Below are positions 1 through 7,105 of a stretch of DNA of 8,062 nucleotides, in pieces. The stretch is taken from contig CALFIZ010000261.1 in the NCBI GenBank assembly GCA_937877575.1, positions 1 through 8,062 on the forward strand, in the 5' to 3' direction. Within the stretch, counting starts at the first letter, position 1. Every line of letters starts with the position of its first letter. The position numbers were made by a program, and so were the translations under genes. The notes below the pieces were generated by a model, which saw nothing but the letters and a program-made list of their open reading frames with translations, was not told where the DNA came from and made no database searches. This DNA is from an uncultured Marinilabiliales bacterium. GTDB taxonomy: Bacteria > Bacteroidota > Bacteroidia > Bacteroidales > BM520.

Positions 1-879
1 GCTCATCCCCCGTTCCTCCCTGAGCTTTTTTACTTGCTTTCCGATCCCTCTCTGGCGGTCAACTATCTGGTTCTCAATAACTACAAGGAGGCTGAAAGGG
101 CTTTGAAATATTCTATAGCCATCAATCCCGACAGTTCATCGGCATTCTTTAATCTCGGTAATATATATTCGCAGATCGGACAATATGATTTGTCGGCTAA
201 AATGTATGATGAGGTTATACGCCTTGAAGGAGAAGATTCGCTGACAATGCTTTACAAGGGCGAAAGTCTGTATTATGCCGGCAATTTCAACGATGCGTTA
301 AAGTGTTTCCGTAAAAGCCTGTTCCTCAATTCTGGTTCTGCTGAGGCTAATTATTGGTTGGCACAATGCTACTACATGACGTATGAGAATAAGAAATCTA
401 TGCAGTATGTGGAAAAGGCTATCAGAATAGATTCATCGAATCCTGATTATTACAACCTTCGCGGTAATCTCCGTATGATTGCCGAAGACTATGTCGGTGC
501 AAAATCCGACCTTTCCAAGTCGGTTTCGCTTCAGCCTTCAAATGCCGACAACGTCATTGATTACGTGCATTTCCTGATATCAACAGGAGTGCCAAAGGAG
601 TCAATCGGACCACTATACGATGCAATACAAATCAACCCCAACGATGCGAGACTGCATTTTCTGGTAGGCATTTCCGAATATTATCGCGGCGCAAAACAGG
701 AGGCATACGTTAGTATCGCCAATACCATCAGTGCTTTCAATTTTGACGCCGGCACTGCTGACGCTATAAACGCCAAGAAAAACATCATCCAGGATATTCA
801 TGAATACTATCCGGAGTTGCTTGAGGACCCGAATATGCGGGAAGTCCTCAGTGATTTCATGAATCTAAACAAGTCATAA
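1..879 (+). CDS. Tetratricopeptide-repeat protein, 5' partial
   Basis: The frame is open from base 1 to the TAA at 877-879, so the true start lies outside the window; a TTG at 34 would only be an internal codon. The visible 292 residues are almost wholly about six or seven tandem TPR units of roughly 34 residues. Repeat signatures include the segments NYKEAERALKYSIAINP, AFFNLGNIYSQIGQYDLSAK, AGNFNDALKCFRKSLFLN and DYYNLRGNLRMIAEDYVGAK. TPR arrays form right-handed superhelices that bind partner proteins; no enzymatic domain, membrane segment or lipobox is visible in this part. The last 40 or so residues lack clear repeats and may cap the array. The stop overlaps the aroE start (TAATG), so the two are probably cotranscribed and translationally coupled, but this does not reveal the partner or function. 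The TPR family call is firm; the specific role is unknown. Confidence 0.85.
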   Translation, partial: AHPPFLPELFYLLSDPSLAVNYLVLNNYKEAERALKYSIAINPDSSSAFFNLGNIYSQIGQYDLSAKMYDEVIRLEGEDSLTMLYKGESLYYAGNFNDALKCFRKSLFLNSGSAEANYWLAQCYYMTYENKKSMQYVEKAIRIDSSNPDYYNLRGNLRMIAEDYVGAKSDLSKSVSLQPSNADNVIDYVHFLISTGVPKESIGPLYDAIQINPNDARLHFLVGISEYYRGAKQEAYVSIANTISAFNFDAGTADAINAKKNIIQDIHEYYPELLEDPNMREVLSDFMNLNKS

Positions 880-1628
880 TGTCACTGTTGTTCGGTCTTG
901 TCGGCGCTAAGCTAGACTATTCATTTTCAGCTGATTATGCTCACGATTATTTCTTGAGAAACAACATGGATGCCGAATACCGTCTGTTTGAGATGGATGA
1001 TGTTGCCAATATCATGGATGTCATCCTTAATAACAGTAATTTGTGCGGACTGAATGTCACAATCCCATATAAGTCTTCCGTAATCGGATTTCTTGACGAA
1101 ATTGATGATGATGCGGCTGAAATGGGTGCAGTCAACTGCATTTTCATCAGCCGCAAATCCAGCAGGCCGCTGCTTCATGGCTTCAATACGGACTATCTCG
1201 CGTTCCGTCAGGTGTTGCAGACAATAATCAGACCGGAACATAAGTCGGCTTTGATTTTGGGCACAGGCGGTGCGTCAAAGGCTGTGGCTTTTGCTCTTAA
1301 AACCATGTCCATACCCTATAAGTTCGTTTCACGCACCAAACGGGACGAATCGACTGTCGGCTATGACCGGCTGAAGGATATCGATATGGACGAATATAAC
1401 ATCATTATAAACACAACTCCTTGTGGTACTGGAGGTTTCGAATGTTCGGACGTTCCGGAAATCCCGTATAATGACCACTCTCTGCTCTTTGATTTGGTGT
1501 ATAACCCGCCTTCAACGGCCTTTCAGCGTAGAGGCATGGAAAAAAGCTGTGTCGTGGAAAACGGACTTCGAATGCTGCACCTGCAGGCTGACCTTTTCTA
1601 TGAGAGAGTTTTGAGAGAGATGAAATAA
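879..1628 (+). CDS. aroE: Shikimate dehydrogenase (NADP+)
   Basis: This enzyme reduces 3-dehydroshikimate to shikimate with NADPH in the cytoplasmic route to chorismate and aromatic amino acids. The 249-residue protein is slightly short for the family (about 250-290). Visible motifs in order: a shikimate-binding S-x-S (S15-F-S17), the NVTIPYK loop with the catalytic lysine K65, the AVN segment with N86, the GFNTDY segment with D105 as the partner of the lysine, the Rossmann glycine loop GTGGASKA (128-135), an NADP-phosphate-binding SRT (151-153), NTTPCG (178-183), the DLVYNP strand (205-210) and a C-terminal Q236 in HLQAD. The N-terminal loop has Tyr where the family usually has His before S-x-S, a mild divergence. 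The ATG shares a base with the upstream stop, which favours this start; no strong Shine-Dalgarno is present, as is normal in Bacteroidetes. Confidence 0.95.
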   Translation: MSLLFGLVGAKLDYSFSADYAHDYFLRNNMDAEYRLFEMDDVANIMDVILNNSNLCGLNVTIPYKSSVIGFLDEIDDDAAEMGAVNCIFISRKSSRPLLHGFNTDYLAFRQVLQTIIRPEHKSALILGTGGASKAVAFALKTMSIPYKFVSRTKRDESTVGYDRLKDIDMDEYNIIINTTPCGTGGFECSDVPEIPYNDHSLLFDLVYNPPSTAFQRRGMEKSCVVENGLRMLHLQADLFYERVLREMK

Positions 1629-1630
1629 AT

Positions 1631-1662
1631 ATTGAAAATTTTTATTATTTGATTTATTTTTG
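1631..1662 (+). promoter_or_regulatory. Candidate Bacteroidetes-type promoter for glmM
   Basis: The 51-base gap between aroE and glmM is very AT-rich and contains TATTTTTG at 1655-1662, a full match to the Bacteroidetes -7 consensus TAnnTTTG. An ATTG at 1631-1634 lies 20 bases upstream, three of four matches to the -33 TTTG. Transcription would start about ten bases before the glmM ATG, giving a very short leader. In such AT-rich DNA a chance match is possible. glmM may also be read through from the upstream genes. Confidence 0.4.
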
Positions 1663-1679
1663 AAAAATAACTAAAGACT

Positions 1680-3056
1680 ATGACATTAATATCATCAATA
1701 TCAGGAATCCGTGGAACTATCGGCGGAAAGCCCGGTGATAACCTGACTCCTCAGGATATCGTAAACTATACATCTGCATACGCAACCGTAATAAAAGAAA
1801 AAAAATCCTGTCCTAAAGTTGTGGTCGGCAGAGACGGAAGGTCAACGGGACTGACAGTGAAAAACATCATTATAAGCACTTTGCAACTGATGGGTGTGGA
1901 TGTGATCGACATTGACTATACCACTACTCCTACAATCGAAATGGCTATCATCAGATTCAAGTCTGACGGCGGCATCATGATTTCTGCGAGCCACAATCCC
2001 ATGCAGTGGAATGCTCTTAAGCTTTTCGACCCTAACGGCGAATTTGTCAATGCCGAAGACGGGAAAAGAATAAAGACTCTTGCCGAAAACAGAGATTTTA
2101 CCTACGAGGAATATACTCATCTGGGGAAAGTTGAAACTGTTAGTGATATGATTGATTATCATATAGATAAGATACTTGAACTGCCATACATTGACAGAAA
2201 TGCCATAGTTGCTGCTAATTTCAGAATCGGTGCTGATACCGTTAATTCCACCGGTGCCATATCGGTTCCGCCTTTGCTCGAAAGACTGGGGGTGAAGAAG
2301 GAAAACATATTCATTGAAAATGGTGATATGTGCGGCGAATTTGCCCATAATCCCGAACCTCTTGCAAAGAACCTCACAGGTTTAAGTTCAACTATCACAA
2401 ACCATCACTGCAATCTCGGCATTGCCGTTGACCCTGACGTTGACAGACTTGCCTTCATGAGTGAAAACGGTGTCTATTTCGGTGAGGAATATACTCTTGT
2501 CGCTTGTGCCGACTATATCCTTTCAATGAAAAAAGGCAACACTGTGTCAAATCTTTCATCGTCACGTGCTTTGAAGGATGTGACAGTCCAGCATGGCGGA
2601 AATTATTATGCTTCCCCTGTCGGCGAAGTGAATGTGGTTCACAAAATGAAGGAAGCCAATGCTGTCATCGGCGGTGAAGGCAACGGCGGTGTCATCCTTC
2701 CTGACCTTCACTACGGACGTGATGCCCTGCTTGGTATAGCACTGATGCTCACTTATTTGGCAAAAACCGGATTGAAGATGACCGAACTGCGTGAAAGATA
2801 TCCGAAATATTATATGGCAAAAGACAAGATAATGCTCGACGGTTCAATCAATTTCGCGAATGTCAAGCAGAAGGTGAAAGATACTGTACAGGGGACATAT
2901 AACGAAGAAGACGGTTTGAAGATTGATTTTGACAATTCGTGGGTGCACCTTCGCACTTCCAACACTGAACCTATAATCAGAGTCTATTCCGAAGCCAAGT
3001 CCCAGGATGAGGCTGAGGAATTGGCACACAGTATTGTTCGACTGATAGAAGGATAA
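1680..3056 (+). CDS. glmM: Phosphoglucosamine mutase (alpha-D-phosphohexomutase family)
   Basis: This enzyme converts glucosamine-6-phosphate to glucosamine-1-phosphate on the way to UDP-GlcNAc, needed for peptidoglycan and lipopolysaccharide. The 458-residue length and four-domain layout fit the alpha-phosphohexomutase superfamily. The N-terminus SISGIRGTIGG (5-16) is the substrate-phosphate entry motif. The active-site loop ISASHNP (101-107) carries the phosphoserine S104. The metal loop DPDVDR (251-256) supplies three aspartates for Mg2+. The sugar-recognition loop GEGNGG is at 332-337, and the C-terminal phosphate-binding loop RTSNTEP at 425-431. DPDVDR and GEGNGG differ from the proteobacterial GlmM forms (DGDGDR, GExSGH) and resemble those of archaeal and Bacteroidetes enzymes, so phosphomannomutase or phosphoglucomutase activity cannot be excluded from sequence. 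It follows aroE by 51 bases and precedes the RseC-type gene by 7, suggesting cotranscription with the latter. Confidence 0.9.
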   Translation: MTLISSISGIRGTIGGKPGDNLTPQDIVNYTSAYATVIKEKKSCPKVVVGRDGRSTGLTVKNIIISTLQLMGVDVIDIDYTTTPTIEMAIIRFKSDGGIMISASHNPMQWNALKLFDPNGEFVNAEDGKRIKTLAENRDFTYEEYTHLGKVETVSDMIDYHIDKILELPYIDRNAIVAANFRIGADTVNSTGAISVPPLLERLGVKKENIFIENGDMCGEFAHNPEPLAKNLTGLSSTITNHHCNLGIAVDPDVDRLAFMSENGVYFGEEYTLVACADYILSMKKGNTVSNLSSSRALKDVTVQHGGNYYASPVGEVNVVHKMKEANAVIGGEGNGGVILPDLHYGRDALLGIALMLTYLAKTGLKMTELRERYPKYYMAKDKIMLDGSINFANVKQKVKDTVQGTYNEEDGLKIDFDNSWVHLRTSNTEPIIRVYSEAKSQDEAEELAHSIVRLIEG

Positions 3057-3063
3057 CATTGCC

Positions 3064-3519
3064 ATGAAAGAGGATGAAGTTGCCCATGACGGCATAGTAG
3101 TAAGCGTCAGCAATGAGCTGATAAAGGTGAATATCACTTCGAATGCGGCATGTGGCGGTTGTGCTGTAAAGTCGTCCTGTGGCATGTCGGAGATGAAAAA
3201 CAAATCCATCGACATATACACCAAAAACGGTGGTGAATATGGCCGGCACATCGAGCCTTCTGATTATCATGTCGGACAGCCGGTGGAGGTCTATATGAGT
3301 TCCTCAAAAGGAACCAAGGCTGTCCTTTATGGCTATTTCTATCCTTTTGTCATTCTGATGGTTGTGCTTGTAATAACCCTCTTGACCATTAAGACGGAAT
3401 GGGTTTCAGCCCTGATAACCATCGCTGCAGTTGCATTTTATTATTTGTGCCTGAAATTGTTCTATTCCAAAAAACTCGATAAGGAATTCACTTTCCGCAT
3501 TCGCAATAAGGAAGAATAG
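3064..3519 (+). CDS. RseC/MucC-family (SoxR-reducing system type) membrane protein
   Basis: This 151-residue protein has the RseC/MucC plan: a short N-terminal beta domain beginning with the (E)HDGIVVSV segment, a cysteine cluster C30-x2-C33-x5-C39 (in AACGGCAVKSSC), then two membrane segments at about 86-107 and 112-133 and a charged tail (KKLDKEFTFRIRNKEE). In Proteobacteria members act with the sigma-E anti-sigma system or with Rsx/Rnf electron transport to SoxR. In Bacteroidetes the homologue usually stands just before rnfB in the Rnf ion-pumping complex operon. The cysteines may bind metal or an iron-sulfur centre, which is inference. Here it is the last gene of its group, 7 bases after glmM, and the next gene is convergent, so no rnf genes follow. 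The family call rests on the cysteine spacing plus membrane topology; the function is uncertain. Confidence 0.8.
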   Translation: MKEDEVAHDGIVVSVSNELIKVNITSNAACGGCAVKSSCGMSEMKNKSIDIYTKNGGEYGRHIEPSDYHVGQPVEVYMSSSKGTKAVLYGYFYPFVILMVVLVITLLTIKTEWVSALITIAAVAFYYLCLKLFYSKKLDKEFTFRIRNKEE

Positions 3520-3529
3520 CCGGAGTATG

Positions 3530-3563
3530 AAAAAAAGCCGGCAGAATGTGAACCACTGCCGGC
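3530..3563 (-). terminator. Rho-independent terminator of the secreted-protein gene
   Basis: A perfect 8-bp inverted repeat, GCCGGCAG (3537-3544) and CTGCCGGC (3556-3563), encloses an 11-base loop. Read leftward it is followed by seven T (A run 3530-3536 on the + strand), the classic intrinsic-terminator form. It lies about 33 bases past the TAG of the - strand gene. On the + strand the hairpin has no T tract after it, so it is not an evident terminator for the RseC-type gene that converges on it. Confidence 0.85.
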
Positions 3564-3595
3564 CATGATAATTGTTTCTGCATGGCAGATTAGTA

Positions 3596-6500
3596 CTATA
3601 GTTTGATTATCGACTTGGTAATCACTCCATTGCGACCTGTTATCCTAATTATGTACATTCCGGGTTCAAATCCTGAGAGGTCTATGCTTTCCGAAAGTTC
3701 ATTGAACTCATTTTCCTTCAGGATTCTGCCCATGATGTCGATAATCTGACAACGGTATGGAATCATGTCGCTGCCGACTTCTATATGCAAGTCTTTATTT
3801 GCCGGATTGGGGTATGCAATGAATTGGCTTCTCTTTGTATCCGGAATCCCGACGGGTGTCAGAAACAGTTTGTCAATTAATGTGTAGCCATCAGTAACGA
3901 ACAAATCGTAATTGATTGTGTTTCTGCTGAAAAGATAGCCCAAAAAGAAATTTTCTCCGGCTCGTCTCAAATAAAAGTACATTTTTTCACTGTCGGTCAT
4001 TCCGTCTATTTCCACAGTAGTCGGATCATCGCCATAGACTTTGACAAATGTTTTCCCATCTGTTTTAGCCACTCCGATGCCGCAGCATCTGCCGGCATTC
4101 GAGAAGACTGCTATTGTGTCACCGGTGAGAATTGAACCGATGTCTTCCATGGCAACAATATGGTCGATAGGAGTTGACTTAATCGTTTTGCCATCAAAGA
4201 CTATGTCAGGAGTGGAATCTATGTTTATGACCTGAATAATGTCGTGCTGTTTTCTGTATTCGAAATTGACGGTATATGGGGCATTGAATCTTGCTTTGTA
4301 TGATTTTCCCGGTAACAGGTCAAAACTTTCAGTAATTCCCGGAACATAGATTTCATTGTTGCCGAAACCTTTTATGATGTCAAGTTTGTCGGTGTTGCCG
4401 AACAGACTGTCAATGCTTACCGGCTCATCTGATTTTATTGGGAATGAAGTCCAGCCTTCGGGAAAATCGATATACGGATTTGGGTTCACTTTTCCTGTAA
4501 AGTTCAGCACAATACTGCTTGCAGTCTTAATGCTGTATCCTTTTTCGGCATCCCATTGTGTGATGGTGGATGTGGATAAATCCGTCGGGAAGAAGAAGCC
4601 GTCATCATTCATCAATACATAAACTTCATCCTCATAGTTTTCCAAAAGCGTTTCGAGTTCATCCTGATAAGGGATTATATAGCTTGAAATTCCCGACCAG
4701 CCTTTCGGTATGATAATCATTTGCGTCACTTTTTCCATGCCTATGAAATCTATCATGGTTATTCCGTCTATGGTAAATACCTCAGGACCGGAGGCGTATT
4801 CCACTTCGGCATCATACTCCATTTCTGTGGATGGGTCGTAGATTTTCCAATAGATTTCGTCGCCTTCGGTAAATCCGAGCGTGTCCTGAGTGTCGGGATT
4901 TGCAGCCCATGAACTCATGCACTGCGAAACGGTGGTGTCGATATACATTGCGCCACAACAGTGGAATTCGTCATTATTGCTGTAAAATGTCCCGATCCAT
5001 GTCCCGTTGCCAATGTCGTCAAGATTCAGTGCCGACTTGGGTATGCAGAAAGTGTGGCTGTTGTTTGTTGTGTTGAAAATCCATCCGCTCGGCAGACGTT
5101 TGGCATCGAAATCTATATTCGGCATGTCTTCGTCAATAGTGTATATTTCTCTGTATGCCGGAGTATAGATGTATTGCGGATTTGCAGGCGTGACAGTCCC
5201 TGACCATCCGCTTTCAACATAAACCGTGAACTCTCCGTTCTGGTCTGTCAATGCTGTCATGTTTCCCGGTTGTATCTTAATCAGGATGTTTTCAATGGCA
5301 ACGTTGTCTTCGGTTATTCTTCCAGTCAGGCTGAATGAATTGTCGGGTCTGTTTTGAATTGAGAAATCATCGATATATACTGCGTCATTATTGGCTTTGT
5401 TTTCTACGGAAATGACACAGATTGTCTCCGATGGTCCAAGCTGCATGGTGTATTTCTTCCATGTTGTGACCTTTTTCGCTTGTATGGAAATCGACTGTAC
5501 CAAATTGTAATCCGAGTCGAAAGTTTCGACCTTTAATGTCGGCGCTCTGCTTGCAGTTGATTGATTGTTAGGACAATAGTAATAAAATGTAAGTGATGGT
5601 TGGTTGATGCCGCTTACATCGAATTTCCTTGTATAAAGATATCCGGTACCATTGTCCGGTGAGTTAGCACAGTCGTATTTCACTGAACTGCCACCATTGC
5701 GACCTATAGTTGCATCTATTGTCCAACTGTTTGTTTCACCAGCAACGGGATAGGAGAACCAGCAGTCGGGTAGCGAATTGAAGTTCGTCTCGTATGGTAA
5801 CTCTGTGATCTCCTCACATTCAGGCATTACTACAATGTACTTCTCTTTTGTCAGAGTGATGTCGCCATGTGCGTTTTCAACGTACAGACTTACATCGAAC
5901 ATACCGTTATTATTATATGTCACCGTCGGATTGTTTTGCTGTGATGAGGTTATGTTCCCGCCTTGGAAGCTCCAAAGAAGATTCGTGAAGTTTACTGAGT
6001 TGTTGGTGAATGTCACGCTGCCGTTAAGTGAGATTATTCTCTCAGTATTTGTGAAGTCCACAATCGGACGCTGGTTGATATTGGCCGACCCTGGCGAACA
6101 AAAAATGGTCAGGGTGTCCTGACCTGATATGATTTCCTTGCTTTGTTGTGACTTTTCCCAGTTCGTGCCTATCGTATTGTCAACGGTGTGGCTTAACAAT
6201 TCGATTGACGGTCCGCCTTTTGACGGAATTGAAGGCCAGGGTGACGAATTGTAGTACGTAACGCTGTCAACAACCTGTTGTGCGCTGTTGAAAAGAACAA
6301 TGTCTTTGGACGTGTTGTTCAGAGTCTTTCTTGAATTCCATTGTAATGCACTGATATTAAATAAATTGTTGATAGTGGCTGAGTCAACTGCTATAACAAG
6401 GTAACCGTCGGGTGCAATGATTGTCGATTCCGGAAAGGTATAGTTGATGTTGCTGGTTCCCACACTCGGTGATTTGAGCACATAACCTTCAATGTTTATT

Positions 6501-6673
6501 GCAGTTGCTGAAGGGTTGTATAACTCAATAAATTCCAAAGAATCATCACTCGAGTTGGGCGGATTGTAGAATATTTCATTGATAACCAATGAAGTGGATT
6601 GACTGAAAAGATTCGCAACCGATAATGTCATTAGCATTATGGCCGCTGAAACAAATAATAATTTTTTTTTCAT
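3596..6673 (-). CDS. Multidomain secreted protein with lamin-tail, PKD and T9SS sorting domains
   Basis: A 1025-residue exported protein. Residues 1-25 are a Sec signal peptide (KKK, hydrophobic core, cut probably after NLFSQ). Residues about 27-190 fit a lamin-tail domain (VINEIFYNPP, EFIELYNPS, YLVIA). Residues about 202-283 fit a PKD domain (SVTFTNNS, LLWSFQGG, FDVSLYVENAHGD). Residues about 286-440 are an adhesin-like jelly roll ending YIDDFSIQ. Residues about 445-523 are a carboxypeptidase-regulatory-like beta domain. Then come two kinds of module arranged A (558-645), B (652-735), B (736-806), A (about 836-915). Residues about 948-1025 are the type A T9SS sorting domain (YPNPANKDLHIEV, IIDIMGRILKE, GMYIIRI, final KSIIKL). 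It should cross the outer membrane by the Por machinery and be released or anchored on the surface. No catalytic domain is recognised, so a binding, adhesive or structural role is likely but inferred. It is flanked by its own terminator and by the tRNA terminator, so it is probably monocistronic. Confidence 0.9.
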   Translation of the reverse strand: MKKKLLFVSAAIMLMTLSVANLFSQSTSLVINEIFYNPPNSSDDSLEFIELYNPSATAINIEGYVLKSPSVGTSNINYTFPESTIIAPDGYLVIAVDSATINNLFNISALQWNSRKTLNNTSKDIVLFNSAQQVVDSVTYYNSSPWPSIPSKGGPSIELLSHTVDNTIGTNWEKSQQSKEIISGQDTLTIFCSPGSANINQRPIVDFTNTERIISLNGSVTFTNNSVNFTNLLWSFQGGNITSSQQNNPTVTYNNNGMFDVSLYVENAHGDITLTKEKYIVVMPECEEITELPYETNFNSLPDCWFSYPVAGETNSWTIDATIGRNGGSSVKYDCANSPDNGTGYLYTRKFDVSGINQPSLTFYYYCPNNQSTASRAPTLKVETFDSDYNLVQSISIQAKKVTTWKKYTMQLGPSETICVISVENKANNDAVYIDDFSIQNRPDNSFSLTGRITEDNVAIENILIKIQPGNMTALTDQNGEFTVYVESGWSGTVTPANPQYIYTPAYREIYTIDEDMPNIDFDAKRLPSGWIFNTTNNSHTFCIPKSALNLDDIGNGTWIGTFYSNNDEFHCCGAMYIDTTVSQCMSSWAANPDTQDTLGFTEGDEIYWKIYDPSTEMEYDAEVEYASGPEVFTIDGITMIDFIGMEKVTQMIIIPKGWSGISSYIIPYQDELETLLENYEDEVYVLMNDDGFFFPTDLSTSTITQWDAEKGYSIKTASSIVLNFTGKVNPNPYIDFPEGWTSFPIKSDEPVSIDSLFGNTDKLDIIKGFGNNEIYVPGITESFDLLPGKSYKARFNAPYTVNFEYRKQHDIIQVINIDSTPDIVFDGKTIKSTPIDHIVAMEDIGSILTGDTIAVFSNAGRCCGIGVAKTDGKTFVKVYGDDPTTVEIDGMTDSEKMYFYLRRAGENFFLGYLFSRNTINYDLFVTDGYTLIDKLFLTPVGIPDTKRSQFIAYPNPANKDLHIEVGSDMIPYRCQIIDIMGRILKENEFNELSESIDLSGFEPGMYIIRITGRNGVITKSIIKL

Positions 6674-6676
6674 AAT

Positions 6677-6747
6677 AAACAGTTTTTAAGTTGGAATACA
6701 TAATATCTGCCTTGTCGGCTTTACTATATATTGCAGAAAAACTGTTT
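6677..6747. repeat. 11-bp inverted repeat before the secreted-protein gene
   Basis: AAACAGTTTTT at 6677-6687 and its exact complement AAAAACTGTTT at 6737-6747 are separated by 49 bases. On the - strand the inner arm ends four bases before the ATG of the T9SS-exported protein. The arms could pair in the mRNA leader and cover the start region, or be two operator half-sites, or be chance in AT-rich DNA. The leader holds no recognisable TAnnTTTG promoter on the - strand, so the transcription start is not located. Confidence 0.45.
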
Positions 6748-6816
6748 TTGTTACCGGTTTTTTGGGAAAAAACAAAAAAAAATTTCCGATGTATTAGAAC
6801 GGAAACTGTTTTTGTT
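6739..6816. repeat. 14-bp direct repeat, two copies
   Basis: AAACTGTTTTTGTT occurs exactly at 6739-6752 and 6803-6816, starts 64 bases apart. The left copy overlaps the outer arm of the inverted repeat; the right copy overlaps the stem of the tRNA-side terminator hairpin. The 159-base stretch 6674-6832 that holds these has no gene in it: besides the repeats it contains the terminator and an AT-rich perfect palindrome GTTTTTT-GGG-AAAAAAC at 6757-6773. Confidence 0.5.
6767..6805 (-). terminator. Rho-independent terminator downstream of the tRNA-Leu pair
   Basis: On the - strand TTTCCG pairs with CGGAAA across an 11-base loop (arms 6800-6805 and 6783-6788 in + coordinates), with possible G-T and A-T extensions. 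It is followed by nine T, one G and six T (A runs 6774-6782 and 6767-6772 on the + strand). It begins 27 bases after the CCA end of tRNA-Leu(CAG) and would stop tRNA transcription before the secreted-protein gene. The stem is short and AT-rich, so it is weaker than the terminator at 3530. Confidence 0.6.
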
Positions 6817-6832
6817 TGAAAATGTGTGATTG

Positions 6833-6919
6833 TGGTGCCCGAAACAAGAATCGAACTTGCACTCCCTTGCGAGAACTAGTCCCTGAAACTAGCGCGTCTA
6901 CCAATTCCGCCATCCGGGC
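6833..6919 (-). tRNA. tRNA-Leu, anticodon CAG, with encoded CCA
   Basis: Read on the - strand this is an 87-base class II tRNA. The acceptor GCCCGGA pairs with TTCGGGC (one G-U), followed by discriminator A and an encoded CCA (6833-6835). The D-arm has the usual leucine form GCGGAATTGGTAGACGC. The anticodon stem CTAGT/ACTAG holds the loop TTCAGGG, with anticodon CAG at 6883-6885, reading CUG. A long variable arm (TCTC-GCAA-GGGA) and T-arm GCAAG-TTCGATT-CTTGT complete the fold. The long variable arm and A73 fit leucine identity. Confidence 0.95.
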
Positions 6920-6949
6920 AAATTTTTTTCAGGCTTTTTAGAATTATTG

Positions 6950-7033
6950 TGCCCAGGACAAGAGTCGAACTTGCACGCCCGAACGAGCACCACCCCCTCA
7001 AAGTGGCGTGTCTACCAATTTCACCACCTGGGC
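6950..7033 (-). tRNA. tRNA-Leu, anticodon GAG, no encoded CCA
   Basis: An 84-base class II tRNA on the - strand, 30 bases upstream of tRNA-Leu(CAG). Acceptor arms GCCCAGG and CCTGGGC pair perfectly, followed by discriminator A and then CAA rather than CCA, so the tail must be added enzymatically. The anticodon stem CCACT/GGTGG holds loop TTGAGGG, with anticodon GAG at 6997-6999, reading CUC and CUU. The T-arm GCAAG-TTCGACT-CTTGT is nearly identical to that of its neighbour. There is no terminator in the 30-base spacer, so the two tRNAs are probably cut from one transcript. Confidence 0.95.
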
Positions 7034-7056
7034 AATAATCTTTTTCAAAGCGGTTG

Positions 7057-7064
7057 CAAAAGTA
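7057..7064 (-). promoter_or_regulatory. -7 element of the tRNA-Leu promoter
   Basis: The - strand reads TACTTTTG here, an exact match to the Bacteroidetes -7 consensus TAnnTTTG, followed by GCAACC. It lies 23 bases upstream of the 5' end of tRNA-Leu(GAG), a suitable position for a short leader. No clear -33 TTTG stands about 20 bases further upstream; that stretch is simply AT-rich. Confidence 0.55.
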
Positions 7065-7105
7065 ATACTTTATTTTGAATTGATGATTATTTTTTTGAAA
7101 AAATT

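Noticed and set aside
34..36. TTG at 34 as the start of the TPR gene
   Set aside because: The frame is open back to base 1 and the first TPR is already under way, so the gene is simply cut by the window edge.
1842..2348. 168-codon open frame on the - strand inside glmM
   Set aside because: It is antisense to a gene with complete motif support, and its translation resembles no family and lacks a credible start.
3537..3563. Bidirectional terminator reading for the hairpin between the convergent genes
   Set aside because: The T tract exists only for leftward transcription; the + strand continues CATGATAATTG after the stem, so it was assigned to the - strand gene only.
6757..6773. Palindrome GTTTTTT-GGG-AAAAAAC as a separate functional hairpin
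   Set aside because: It is A/T homopolymer with a three-base loop and overlaps the T tract of the tRNA terminator, so it is more simply part of that AT-rich end.
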